DNA of 64,000 nt from CAWGCA01 sp963820955 (lineage in GTDB: Bacteria > Pseudomonadota > Gammaproteobacteria > Chromatiales > Chromatiaceae). The first letter of the stretch is position 1. Each line of letters starts with the position of its first letter. Positions 43,609-52,149 of this stretch are shown in pieces. The stretch lies in NCBI GenBank assembly GCA_963820955.1, contig CAWGCA010000020.1, positions 1 to 64,000 of the forward strand, read 5' to 3'. A program made the position numbers and the translations under genes. Below the pieces are notes generated by a model. It saw only the letters and a program-made list of their open reading frames with translations. It made no database searches and was not told the DNA's origin.

Positions 43609-44283
43609 TCATACGTCCGACCACATCCGAACCAGGTTGGCGAAAGACTTGTCGACCAGCCCCGTGGTCCGTTCCTTCGGCGCGTCCCGCAGCAATTGCT
43701 CCCGGGCCTGATTGAGTTCGTAGAGCAGTTCCCGCCTGGCCGGATCACGCACGTGACTCTGCATCCATGCCAGGGCCACCAGCCTTTCGCCGCCGGTTAC
43801 TTCCGCCACCCGATGCAGGCTGGACGAAGGATAGATCACGGCATCACCTGCAGCCAGCTTGACCTCCCGGGTACCAAAGGAGGTCCGAATCACCAGTTCA
43901 CCGCCCTCGTAACTCTCCGGCTCACGCAGAAACAGGGTCATCGAGACATCGGTGCGAAAGCGCGGACCGCTCTTGCCCATAATCGGGTCGTCCACGTGAT
44001 CACCATAGGTCATACCAGGCTGGTAGCGGGCAAAAATGGGGTCTGCCATCCGGTATGGAAGCACCGCACTGTTGAATGTCTCGTTATGCGCCAGGCTGGA
44101 GACCAGGATCCGAATCAGTAGCTCCATCCGTTTCGGCTCCTGTTTCATCTCTTCGTTGTGCTTTACCCGGCGCGCTGCCATACCCGCGGTCAGCTTACCG
44201 TCTACGAATTCCGCATCGGCCAGGATCTGGTTTATCTTTTCCAACTGGGCCGGATTCAATACCCCAGGGATTTCCAACAACAT
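43609..44283 (-). CDS. PKHD-type 2-oxoglutarate/Fe(II) dioxygenase (PiuC/YbiX family)
   Basis: The 224-residue length and motifs match the PKHD hydroxylase family. Iron ligands are H-x-D in YGDHVDDP and the distal His in SSSLHRVAEV; the arginine of GGERLVALAW binds 2-oxoglutarate. GGAGG lies 8 bases before the ATG. The family is often iron-regulated and next to siderophore receptors, but no receptor is present here. The substrate is unknown. Confidence 0.92.
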   Translation of the reverse strand: MLLEIPGVLNPAQLEKINQILADAEFVDGKLTAGMAARRVKHNEEMKQEPKRMELLIRILVSSLAHNETFNSAVLPYRMADPIFARYQPGMTYGDHVDDPIMGKSGPRFRTDVSMTLFLREPESYEGGELVIRTSFGTREVKLAAGDAVIYPSSSLHRVAEVTGGERLVALAWMQSHVRDPARRELLYELNQAREQLLRDAPKERTTGLVDKSFANLVRMWSDV

Positions 44284-44373
44284 TTTTCCGCTACCTCCCG
44301 CCCTTGCCTTTACCCTTTTTTAGATTCGTATTGCCCGAGAGAGTACCCGGCGCCAAAAAAAAAGATGGAAATG

Positions 44374-44754
44374 CTAACGACTGGCCGCTTCCAGCACTTC
44401 AACCAGTTGCTGCGGGTCGATGGGATAGTCGAGGGCCGCAAAAACCGGATACCGCACCTCCATCTTCCGCAACCGGGGCCGATGATCCTTGTCGATAAAA
44501 ACCAGCACCTTTGCCGCCGGCGCATAACGCTGCAGGCTGGCCATCAGCGACTCCAGATTGCCCATCCGGTCGCGCAGGTCAGGATCAAAATGGAACTCCG
44601 CCACTACCAGGGCCGGCTGGTTCCTCTTCAGCCAAGACTGTGCCTTACGGATCGAATAGGACTTCTCTACCTGGTAACCCTTGCTCTGATAAACGGAGGT
44701 GAAATCCGGATATCCCCCCATCTCAATGATGGCCAACAGCTTTGATTCTGGCAT
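44374..44754 (-). CDS. Receiver-like domain protein, 126 residues
   Basis: The pattern of alternating strand and helix (LLAIIEMGGYPDFTSVYQSK, PALVVAEFHFDP, AKVLVFIDKDH, FAALDYPIDPQQLVEVLEAA) resembles a CheY-type receiver. The phospho-accepting aspartate is not at the expected strand end (VVAEFHFD) and the conserved lysine is unclear. It is probably a degenerate receiver with a protein-binding role. It stands 90 bases upstream of the dioxygenase gene on the same strand. Confidence 0.65.
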   Translation of the reverse strand: MPESKLLAIIEMGGYPDFTSVYQSKGYQVEKSYSIRKAQSWLKRNQPALVVAEFHFDPDLRDRMGNLESLMASLQRYAPAAKVLVFIDKDHRPRLRKMEVRYPVFAALDYPIDPQQLVEVLEAASR

Positions 44755-44951
44755 TTTTTCCTGCCCGGATATGGTTCAAATACAGTATAGTGAACTGGTC
44801 GCCACCCACGTTCATCCTAACCACCTGGAGATAGATGGCCAGCCATTGACGTGAATGAACCACCAGAGTCTATTCTGATCGCGGTTGATTCAGGCTCAAA
44901 TGCGGCTCGTCAACTTAATCTCGGTAAGGCAAATCAGAAGTAGAGTATGAC

Positions 44952-45269
44952 ATGGAACTCAACATCATCGTCGACGACTATTCCATGAACCTCAACCTGC
45001 CGGATGAGTTTTTGACCTCCTCGCAGGATGCCTTCGACCGTCTTGATGCCAACCTGGGGCAAGGGGTTCAGATGGGTCGGACTTGGGTATCCGATCCCGA
45101 CCGCAGGCAACGCTGCCAGATCGCAGCCGATAAACTGCTGACCGCACTGGAGACCGACAACGAAGGTCTCGCCATGTTAAGCGCCGGCTATATTGTCAGT
45201 CGTCTGCCTGGTATACAGCGGATAAGGATAGACAACTCCGGTGAGATAAGCGGGACCGAATTCGAGTAG
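44952..45269 (+). CDS. Small hypothetical protein, 105 residues
   Basis: The protein begins MELNIIVDDYSMNLNLPDEF, is acidic, has one cysteine and no membrane segment, and ends with GEISGTEFE. A purine-rich AGTAGAG lies before the start. It is followed by a hairpin cluster at 45278-45419. I do not recognise the family; it looks like a genuine cytoplasmic protein. Confidence 0.7.
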   Translation: MELNIIVDDYSMNLNLPDEFLTSSQDAFDRLDANLGQGVQMGRTWVSDPDRRQRCQIAADKLLTALETDNEGLAMLSAGYIVSRLPGIQRIRIDNSGEISGTEFE

Positions 45270-45277
45270 TCATCAGG

Positions 45278-45324
45278 GCACCTCGAAAAATTCGAGGTGC
45301 TCGTGTGGTGCAGGGACGCACCAC
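45278..45324 (+). terminator. Tandem hairpins after the 105-residue gene
   Basis: GCACCTCGAA-AAA-TTCGAGGTGC (45278-45300) is a perfect 10-base stem. GTGGTGC/GCACCAC (45305-45324) follows directly, then TATTTT. Together they can terminate transcription on the plus strand. Confidence 0.65.
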
Positions 45325-45389
45325 TATTTTCGCGCACGTAAGCGCATGAAAATGAAGGCGATCGGAAATCGCGCTTTTCGGTCGCCGTA

Positions 45390-45419
45390 TCGAAAAATTC
45401 CATGGAAGGAATTTTTCGA
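45390..45419. repeat. 12-base-stem palindrome, possible dispersed element
   Basis: TCGAAAAATTCC at 45390-45401 pairs perfectly with GGAATTTTTCGA at 45408-45419 around a 6-base loop. The unit and its flank (GAAGTACCCAATTAG) resemble 61508-61555 (CGAGGACCCATCTATAG), so it may be a dispersed intergenic repeat. Confidence 0.5.
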
Positions 45420-45479
45420 AGTACCCAATTAGACTGCCAATCCGGTTGCAGCGCGCTCTTTTTCACAGATCGAACCAGT

Positions 45480-46526
45480 TCAGAGCGCGCACTCTTGCAT
45501 CAGGGCCCTAATGGGAGCAGCGGCCGCGCCACCATGTTCGCTGTGCAGTGCCAGCATCTCTGCGGCAACCGATTCCCAATGGTGCTTGCCCCGATCCGCC
45601 GTCTCACGGATTGCCTGCGGATCTCCACTCGCCAGCCATTGGTCGTAGGCAGAGCGCAGCTGAGGGAAGAGTTCACGGCGCATGGCGCTCAGGTTCCCGA
45701 TAAAAAAATGGATGGAATGAGGTCTTTGCATGTCAATCAGCGAAGGCAGAGTCACCATGCAGTCTGCCAGGTGATCCCTCACCGCCCGGGCCGCCAGCTC
45801 CGCGGGTGTATGACTCAAGTCCCGCAGCATCTCGTTCCACTGCGCCCCAAGCAATGCACCGGCACCACACTCTCCCTGCTCGTGGAGTAATACCAGATCC
45901 AACTCACTGTCGGTCATCATTTCCAGCGAACCTTCCAGGTCCCGCTCGAAGTCGTAGCAGGAAAAGGCCCTTCCCATGGCGTTGTCCGGACGATTCCAAC
46001 GCCAGCTCTCCAGTTTTTCCCAGAGCATGCGGCGCAGTGACTCCCGCCGGATGAAGATCACATCGTCTCTGCTCATGGCCGGAGGTGCCGTCAGATCCCG
46101 CGCCAGTTCGCGACCGGATACCAGCAGAGAGAAGCCCTCGCGATGCTCCCAGTGCTGCAGTTCTCCGAGAAAAAAGTGTGGCCTGCCGGAATTTCCAACG
46201 CCACCACTGTAGACCAGTCCATAGCCGTACAAGGCCTGGTTGACGGACTCAGCGTCAAACGGATCGTACTCCCGTCCATCGATCTGGAGCGGCGCAAACT
46301 CGGACTCTCCCAGCTCCGCCCACAGGTTCTCCCGATCGCTCAACCAATCGCCCACGTCACCCTGAGGAAGCGTATCGGAAAAGCCCAGCCCCCTCTCCCA
46401 GCGGAAAAATTCCCGCATCTTCATTAAATAGGTGCAGAGGCCGTACTCGGAGCCGTGCCGGGCATCCGAGATATGACAATTGTGCTGCACCCTATCACGA
46501 AGTTTGTTGAGTCTTTCTGCCTGCAC
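45480..46526 (-). CDS. Conserved hypothetical protein, 348 residues
   Basis: The frame starts with GTG. The protein is soluble, without signal peptide, with an N-terminal segment HNCHISDARHGSEYGLCTYL and a central LSYDFERDLEG-like region (FSCYDFERDLEGSLEMMTD). Histidines and glutamates are frequent (HEQGECGAGALLG), but no established catalytic motif is seen. It is divergent from the 46657 gene. I do not recognise its family with confidence. Confidence 0.78.
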   Translation of the reverse strand: MQAERLNKLRDRVQHNCHISDARHGSEYGLCTYLMKMREFFRWERGLGFSDTLPQGDVGDWLSDRENLWAELGESEFAPLQIDGREYDPFDAESVNQALYGYGLVYSGGVGNSGRPHFFLGELQHWEHREGFSLLVSGRELARDLTAPPAMSRDDVIFIRRESLRRMLWEKLESWRWNRPDNAMGRAFSCYDFERDLEGSLEMMTDSELDLVLLHEQGECGAGALLGAQWNEMLRDLSHTPAELAARAVRDHLADCMVTLPSLIDMQRPHSIHFFIGNLSAMRRELFPQLRSAYDQWLASGDPQAIRETADRGKHHWESVAAEMLALHSEHGGAAAAPIRALMQECAL

Positions 46527-46656
46527 GTCTTTAACCGCTTGCAGCCCGGGGTTTCACCCCCGGCCTTTTCCCAGTAAAATTATCTGTTATTCGACATTAG
46601 CACGCCTCGCAGGCCATGCCAATCCTGGCAACCCCGGAGGCCTTTGGAGATTTATT

Positions 46657-47211
46657 GTGGCAGTACGCATCAAAAGCCAATGGTATAACGAAGACGCGGA
46701 ACGCTCTTTGGAAGAGATCGCCGGGGCCATCGCCTTCAACGGGTGGAAGATCGCCATCGACAAGGCCATCGGCTTACATGGCGAGCGCTATATCTACGAG
46801 ACAGACCTGCAGCGCCTGACAGTCATAGCTGAGTACCTGATCTTCGAGATTCAGCTGGTGGATCGCTTGACCCACGAAACGCTGGAAGATGAGGCCCGGC
46901 GCAGCCTTATCACAGCGCTTGCCATGCGCCTTGGGGACCACATGCAGGAGAACAGTACCGACCTGATGGGCGCTGGCGACTATCGGGCCGAATTCATCTC
47001 GCGGCTCAATGAGCGTTCAACGGACTACGCTGCACTCGGGTTCAGTGCAGAGGGGCCGAGCTACCCCTTTCTACGCCATCTCGGATTTGAGATCCAGCAG
47101 GTGATGGGGGCGAGCCAGGAGAACCGCTGGGTAATCGACCAGGTAATGGACAAGGATGCACCTGACGTTTACAAACAAATCAAGCGTATCGTACGAAACC
47201 TTTTTATGTAA
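46657..47211 (+). CDS. Conserved hypothetical protein upstream of a MoxR ATPase
   Basis: GGAGA lies 6 bases before a GTG at 46657 that opens VAVRIKSQWYNEDAERSLEE; upstream codons of the open frame are not protein-like. The 184-residue helical protein has no cysteine, membrane segment or known motif. It is 40 bases from the MoxR gene and likely forms a unit with it and the VWA-like gene. An accessory role for the ATPase is plausible. Confidence 0.78.
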   Translation: MAVRIKSQWYNEDAERSLEEIAGAIAFNGWKIAIDKAIGLHGERYIYETDLQRLTVIAEYLIFEIQLVDRLTHETLEDEARRSLITALAMRLGDHMQENSTDLMGAGDYRAEFISRLNERSTDYAALGFSAEGPSYPFLRHLGFEIQQVMGASQENRWVIDQVMDKDAPDVYKQIKRIVRNLFM

Positions 47212-47251
47212 AAGTGGCAACCGTCCTCAGGTTTGCTGATATGGAGTTGTA

Positions 47252-48295
47252 ATGCGTCCCGCCCAGTTGTTTATCATCCTGGAACGCGAGTTCACCAGTA
47301 CCCACCAAGGCTACCACACCCCGGTCATGTTATGGGGTCCACCCGGTGTCGGAAAATCCCAGATGGTGGCGCAGATCGCTGCCTCACACGGGGTGCCGGT
47401 CATCGATATCCGTCTGTCACAAATGGAACCCAGCGATCTGCGGGGTATCCCCTTCCGATCCGATGACCGGGTCGAATGGGCTATTCCTGCTCTGCTGCCG
47501 GATGCCAAACGGCACGGTTCCGAGGGGATTCTGTTCCTGGACGAGATCACCTCAGCGCCACCGGCAGTTTCGGCGGCGGCCTACCAGTTGATCCTGGATC
47601 GTCGACTCGGCGAGTACAAGGTACCTGACAACTGGGCCATCTTCGCCGCCGGCAACCGCCAAGGAGACCGAGGGGTAACCTATACCATGCCGGCGCCCCT
47701 GGCCAACCGCTTCTCCCATTTCGAATTCGAGACCAATCTGGACGATTGGGTGTTATGGGCTTATCGCAACGGCATTGATGAACGGGTCATTGCCTTTCTC
47801 CGCTTTCGGCCGGAACTGTTATTCGATTTTGACCCGGCCCACAACCCGATCGCCTTCCCCTCGCCCCGTTCCTGGGAATTCGCCCACCGGGGACTACAGA
47901 AGTTCGCCGGTCACCCGCAACTGCTGCAGGGGACACTGCAGGCCTGTGTCGGTCCCGCCGCGGGCGTGGAGCTTCATGCCTTTGTTAACAGTCTGGACCA
48001 GATGCCGGACCTGGATGGGATTGTCGCCGGCGAGGAAGTCACGGTGCCGGAAGAGATCGACCTGCAGTATGCCGTCGCTGCGGCCTTGGTGGGGCGGGCA
48101 ATCCGGGCGGACGGGACTCCGAACCAGGGGGAGATCATTGGCAATATTCTGGCGTATGCCGGCCGCTTCCCCCAGCGGGAGATGGGCGTCATGCTGGTGT
48201 CAGATATGCACCGGGCGATCGGCAGCGCTGTATTCGAGGTCCCCCAATTCGCGGATTGGGCCCAGGCCATCTCGGATGTCATGCTGTTCGAGTGA
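47252..48295 (+). CDS. MoxR-type AAA+ ATPase
   Basis: The 347-residue protein has Walker A GPPGVGKS (29-36), Walker B GILFLDEI (about 93), sensor 1 AAGNRQ and the arginine-rich LANRFSHFEF. GGAG lies 6 bases upstream of the ATG. MoxR ATPases act with VWA-domain partners to remodel or insert cofactors into enzymes; the next gene is such a partner. The relation to sulfur enzymes is only suggested by location. Confidence 0.93.
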   Translation: MRPAQLFIILEREFTSTHQGYHTPVMLWGPPGVGKSQMVAQIAASHGVPVIDIRLSQMEPSDLRGIPFRSDDRVEWAIPALLPDAKRHGSEGILFLDEITSAPPAVSAAAYQLILDRRLGEYKVPDNWAIFAAGNRQGDRGVTYTMPAPLANRFSHFEFETNLDDWVLWAYRNGIDERVIAFLRFRPELLFDFDPAHNPIAFPSPRSWEFAHRGLQKFAGHPQLLQGTLQACVGPAAGVELHAFVNSLDQMPDLDGIVAGEEVTVPEEIDLQYAVAAALVGRAIRADGTPNQGEIIGNILAYAGRFPQREMGVMLVSDMHRAIGSAVFEVPQFADWAQAISDVMLFE

Positions 48296-48310
48296 ACATT
48301 CGTCGAGCCT

Positions 48311-49600
48311 TTGCCTGTAGTCCTCTGCCTGAACAATTTGAAACCTGACAAGACATTGAGCCCAGACCCCATCGAAACCAAACTGGCCGCGGCGCGTACC
48401 CGGCTGATCCTCGACAAACCCTTTCTGGGTGCGCTGGTGTTACGGCTGCCAATGGAACCGGCTGATCCAAACTGGTGCCCCACTACTGCAACGGACGCCC
48501 GAAAGTTCTATTTCAACCCGGCGTACGTGGACGCCCTGACCCTGGATGAGACCCAGTTCGTCCTGGCCCACGAGGCACTGCACTGCGCCCTGTCCCATTT
48601 TGCCCGCCGCCGGCATCGTATCCGTCATCGCTGGGATCTGGCTTGCGACTTCGCCATCAATCCATTGCTGGTGGACGACGGCCTGACAGCACCTACCGGC
48701 AGCCTGCTGCTGGAGCAGTTTCGAGGGATGACAGCGGAAGAGATCTACCCGATGCTCGACGAATTCGAGGATCAGGAGACCCTGGACAACCATGCCTATG
48801 ATCAGGACAAGCAGCAGGGCGGATCCGGCAAGACTGAACGGGATCTCTCTCAGAGCAAAGACTCATTACCGCCCAATCAGGACATTTCGCCGCAGGGTAA
48901 TCAGCCCGATACGTCGGAGCCCGAATCCGGCGGCAGTCAGGCATCCCAACCTCAACCCCTGAGCCCGGACGAGCAAGAGACTCTCAGCATTCAGTGGCAG
49001 CAGCGCATGGCCGGGGCGGCCCAACAGGCGATGCAAGCGGGGAAACTTGGCGGCTCCCTGGCCCGCATGATCGACCACCTGCTGCAACCTCAGCTGCCCT
49101 GGCGCATGTTGCTGGCACGCTACCTGTCATCCAGCGCGAGGGATGACTATAGTTATATGCGCCCCTCCCGCCGGGAGGGAGATTTCATCCTGCCCAGCCT
49201 GCGCAGCCACCAGATAGACTTGGTGGTCGCCCTCGACACCAGTGCCTCCATTGGGGATAATGAGTTCGAAGAGTTTGTGGCGGAAATCAACGCCTTAAAA
49301 GGCCAAATGCGGGCCCGCGTAACCCTTCTGGCATGTGATTCCGAACTCTCTGGTAGTGGGCCCTGGGTGTATGAGCCGTGGGAAAATTTCTCGCTTCCAG
49401 CAGAACTCAAAGGCGGTGGCGGCACCAGTTTCGTACCGGTGTTCCAGTGGGTCGAAAAGCAAGGCCTACAGCCGGAAACGCTGGTGTACTTCACCGACGC
49501 AGAGGGCGAGTTCCCCAATGCACAACCACCTTATCCAGTGCTCTGGTTGGTAAAGGGCAAACTTCAGGTCCCCTGGGGACAACGCATTCAGCTGAACTGA
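48311..49600 (+). CDS. VWA-like/DUF2201 putative metallopeptidase partner of MoxR
   Basis: The 429-residue protein has the DUF2201 N-terminal domain with a zinc-like motif HEALHCALSH (about 83-92), a low-complexity Gln/Ser/Pro linker (about 165-225), and a C-terminal VWA-like domain with DTSASIGDNEF (MIDAS-type D-x-S-x-S) and FTDAEGEFP. The start is probably TTG at 48311 because the frame is closed by the stop of the preceding gene at 48293; a later TTG is possible. Same transcription unit as the ATPase. Confidence 0.88.
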   Translation: MPVVLCLNNLKPDKTLSPDPIETKLAAARTRLILDKPFLGALVLRLPMEPADPNWCPTTATDARKFYFNPAYVDALTLDETQFVLAHEALHCALSHFARRRHRIRHRWDLACDFAINPLLVDDGLTAPTGSLLLEQFRGMTAEEIYPMLDEFEDQETLDNHAYDQDKQQGGSGKTERDLSQSKDSLPPNQDISPQGNQPDTSEPESGGSQASQPQPLSPDEQETLSIQWQQRMAGAAQQAMQAGKLGGSLARMIDHLLQPQLPWRMLLARYLSSSARDDYSYMRPSRREGDFILPSLRSHQIDLVVALDTSASIGDNEFEEFVAEINALKGQMRARVTLLACDSELSGSGPWVYEPWENFSLPAELKGGGGTSFVPVFQWVEKQGLQPETLVYFTDAEGEFPNAQPPYPVLWLVKGKLQVPWGQRIQLN

Positions 49601-49637
49601 ATCGTAACCAAATTCCACTTTAGGCGCTTGCCAAGCC

Positions 49638-51128
49638 ATGACGAAAATGCGTTACCACCCCTTGATTCCCGCCGCCGGCAGCTTGCCGGTCTTATTACTG
49701 CTGCTCCTGCTGGGGCTGACTCCCGCCGGCCATAGCCAGGGATTCAACCTTCCAGAAATGGGAGACCCCTCCGGGAATCTGCTCTCACCCGCCGAGGACA
49801 AGCGACTCGGTCAGGCATTCATGCGCAGCGTCAACCGCTCCATGAAGGTTATTACCACTCCGCTGCTGACCGCCTATATCCAGTCACTGGGAGACCGCCT
49901 GGTGGAATACAGCAACATGCCGGGGCGCTCTTTCCATTTCTTTCTGGTAGACGACCCCACGGTGAATGCCTTTGCCGGTCCCGGGGGATTCATCGGTGTG
50001 AATACCGGCCTGATCACCACCAGTCAGTCGGAAAGCGAGCTCGCTTCGGTGGTGTCCCATGAAATTGCCCACGTCACACAGAACCACCTGGTGAGGACCT
50101 TCAACGCGGTACGGCAGGTGAGCCTGCCGGCGACGGCCCTGGCGATCGCCGCAGTGGTATTGGGTGCCGCCACCGACAACATGGAGGCCGGTCTGGGCGC
50201 CGCCACCGCAGTACAGGCCGGGGTGGCCCAGCGCCAGATCAATTTTACCCGTGCCCACGAAGAGGAAGCGGACAGCCTGGGGATTCAGACCCTGGCGGCC
50301 GCCGGCTTCGATCCCCAGGCCATGCCCACCTTCTTTGAGCGTCTGGGCGAGTCATCGCGTCTCTATGACAGCGGCCAACTACCTGAGTTTCTGCGTACCC
50401 ATCCGATCACCAGCAACCGTATCGCCGAAGCCAGGTCCAGGGCCGACCAGTATCCCTATCGGCAGCGAGCTGACAGCTTGAACTATTACCTGCTCAAGGC
50501 CACCTTGAAGGCGCTGAGTTTCAAGAGCTCCAAGCAGGGAGTCATCCATTTTCGCGATACCCTGAGCACCCGTCGCTTCCGTAACGAGGAGGGGCAGCGT
50601 TACGGTTACGCGTTGTCACTAATCGGTAACCGGCAATACAAAGAGGCACAGGAACAGTTGGATGTGCTGCTGAAAAAACGCCCGGATCAGATCGCCTACA
50701 TCGTCGCCCAAGCCCTGCTGTTTAAGGATTCCAAGCGCCCAGAGCAGGCGCTCAAGGTAACCCGTGAGGGACTTGAACTACATCCGGGCAACTATCCGCT
50801 GTCGGTCTTCTACGCCCAGTTGCTGTTGGATCAGGGAAAGGCAAAAGAGGCGCTGAAACTACTGGAGAAACAGCTGGCGGGCCGCGCGCAGGATCAAACG
50901 CTCTTCGAACTGCTCGCCCAGGCGGCCGGGGACAGCGGCAATGAAAGCCTGGGGCATCAGTATCTGGCCGAATACTACTATCTCTCAGGTGCCCTGGAAC
51001 CGGCGATTCAACAACTGGAGATCGCCCTGCGTGACGACTCAGCCAACGACTTCCGGCTAGCGAAGCTGACGGCTAGATTGCAGGAAATGAAAGAAGAGCT
51101 GGCCGAGATTAAAAAGCGAAAATCCTGA
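49638..51128 (+). CDS. bepA: BepA-like periplasmic M48 metalloprotease with TPR domain
   Basis: The 496-residue protein has a signal peptide (LPVLLLLLLLGLTPAGHSQG), the HEIAH zinc motif (141-145), the third ligand in HEEEADSLG, and a C-terminal TPR region (QYKEAQEQLDVLLKKRPDQ, PLSVFYAQLLLDQGKAKEAL). This architecture is that of BepA/YfgC, which degrades or assists outer-membrane proteins at the BAM and Lpt machineries. It is convergent with 51166. Confidence 0.92.
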   Translation: MTKMRYHPLIPAAGSLPVLLLLLLLGLTPAGHSQGFNLPEMGDPSGNLLSPAEDKRLGQAFMRSVNRSMKVITTPLLTAYIQSLGDRLVEYSNMPGRSFHFFLVDDPTVNAFAGPGGFIGVNTGLITTSQSESELASVVSHEIAHVTQNHLVRTFNAVRQVSLPATALAIAAVVLGAATDNMEAGLGAATAVQAGVAQRQINFTRAHEEEADSLGIQTLAAAGFDPQAMPTFFERLGESSRLYDSGQLPEFLRTHPITSNRIAEARSRADQYPYRQRADSLNYYLLKATLKALSFKSSKQGVIHFRDTLSTRRFRNEEGQRYGYALSLIGNRQYKEAQEQLDVLLKKRPDQIAYIVAQALLFKDSKRPEQALKVTREGLELHPGNYPLSVFYAQLLLDQGKAKEALKLLEKQLAGRAQDQTLFELLAQAAGDSGNESLGHQYLAEYYYLSGALEPAIQQLEIALRDDSANDFRLAKLTARLQEMKEELAEIKKRKS

Positions 51129-51165
51129 TCTTTCAGGGCATCCTTGCCTGCCCTCGTCAGCGTTT

Positions 51166-52149
51166 TCAACCCTGTGTTCTGGCTGGGGCCCGACTATCCT
51201 CCACCGCACCTGATTCGGGTGGGGCGCCCTCCTCTGGAGCGCCTTCCAGACCATCTTCCAGTGACATCAATTCATCAAGGGTGTCATAGTCTATACCCAA
51301 TTCAGTCTGCACGGCTGTTGCCAACTCTTGTTCCGCGGCATCGCCCTCCCCCTCCGCGGGTGGCGACTCTGCGACTTCGGTTGCCCAAGCCTCTCCGCTT
51401 TCCTCCGGTAGCTGCTGAACCGACTCGAATTCCAACGTATCGTCTAGTGCGGTGCTATCCCCACTGGAGCGCTCCACCTCACCAGCGGTTTCCTCGGTCC
51501 CTGACTCGCCAGCTGTGACTGCTGGTTCAGCCGGCGACTGATCAGGTCCGGTCGCCGCGGCGATCGCCTCAGCCCGAAACATCTCCAACATCTTCTCTTT
51601 GTCCAGCTCTTCACCGGTCCCCCCGGCATACATGGATGAGTATTCGCTGAGCATGCGCCCCAGGGTATCCATACTGATAGCCAACTCCTGGGACAGGCGC
51701 CCGTTTTCCTCCTGCAGGCGTTTCAACTCCGCTGACTGATCTTCGTCTTCCCGGGGCACTGTCACTCCCGTACCCTGGGTCAGTTCCAGACTGCGGTAGG
51801 GTTCCGTAGCGCCCTCAAAGGCGATATGCAGGGTCGCCAGCGCGTCTGCATCGCGCTTCAGATAGAGGTTGATCAATCGCTGGTAGAAAATCTTCTCCTG
51901 CCGGTTGATGTTTTTGACCAACCCTTCCAGTGCCCGGCCCGCCATGCCGTATTTATGCTGCACGATATTCTCGGTCTCTGCCGAACGCTTTGCCTCGCCG
52001 TCTTTAATGCGTGTTATGAGACGCAGGGCGGCGCAGCGGTCGCGTCTCTTGCGGATTACGGCAAACGCAACCATCAATATGGAGAGCAGGGTGGTCACCA
52101 CCAGCAATTCGCCCAACGACAACAACAGCAGCGAATCAATCTTCGTCAC
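51166..52149 (-). CDS. Single-helix membrane protein with coiled coil and acidic tail
   Basis: GGAGGA lies 7 bases before a GTG at 52149, which overlaps the end of the VWA gene by 14 bases and is preferred to an ATG at 52173. An N-terminal helix (LLVVTTLLSILMVAFAVI) is followed by a basic segment, a coiled-coil region (AELKRLQEENGRLSQELAIS) and a long acidic Glu/Asp/Ala-rich tail. No enzyme motif is seen. Coupled translation with the VWA protein suggests a shared complex in the cell envelope. Confidence 0.8.
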   Translation of the reverse strand: MTKIDSLLLLSLGELLVVTTLLSILMVAFAVIRKRRDRCAALRLITRIKDGEAKRSAETENIVQHKYGMAGRALEGLVKNINRQEKIFYQRLINLYLKRDADALATLHIAFEGATEPYRSLELTQGTGVTVPREDEDQSAELKRLQEENGRLSQELAISMDTLGRMLSEYSSMYAGGTGEELDKEKMLEMFRAEAIAAATGPDQSPAEPAVTAGESGTEETAGEVERSSGDSTALDDTLEFESVQQLPEESGEAWATEVAESPPAEGEGDAAEQELATAVQTELGIDYDTLDELMSLEDGLEGAPEEGAPPESGAVEDSRAPARTQG

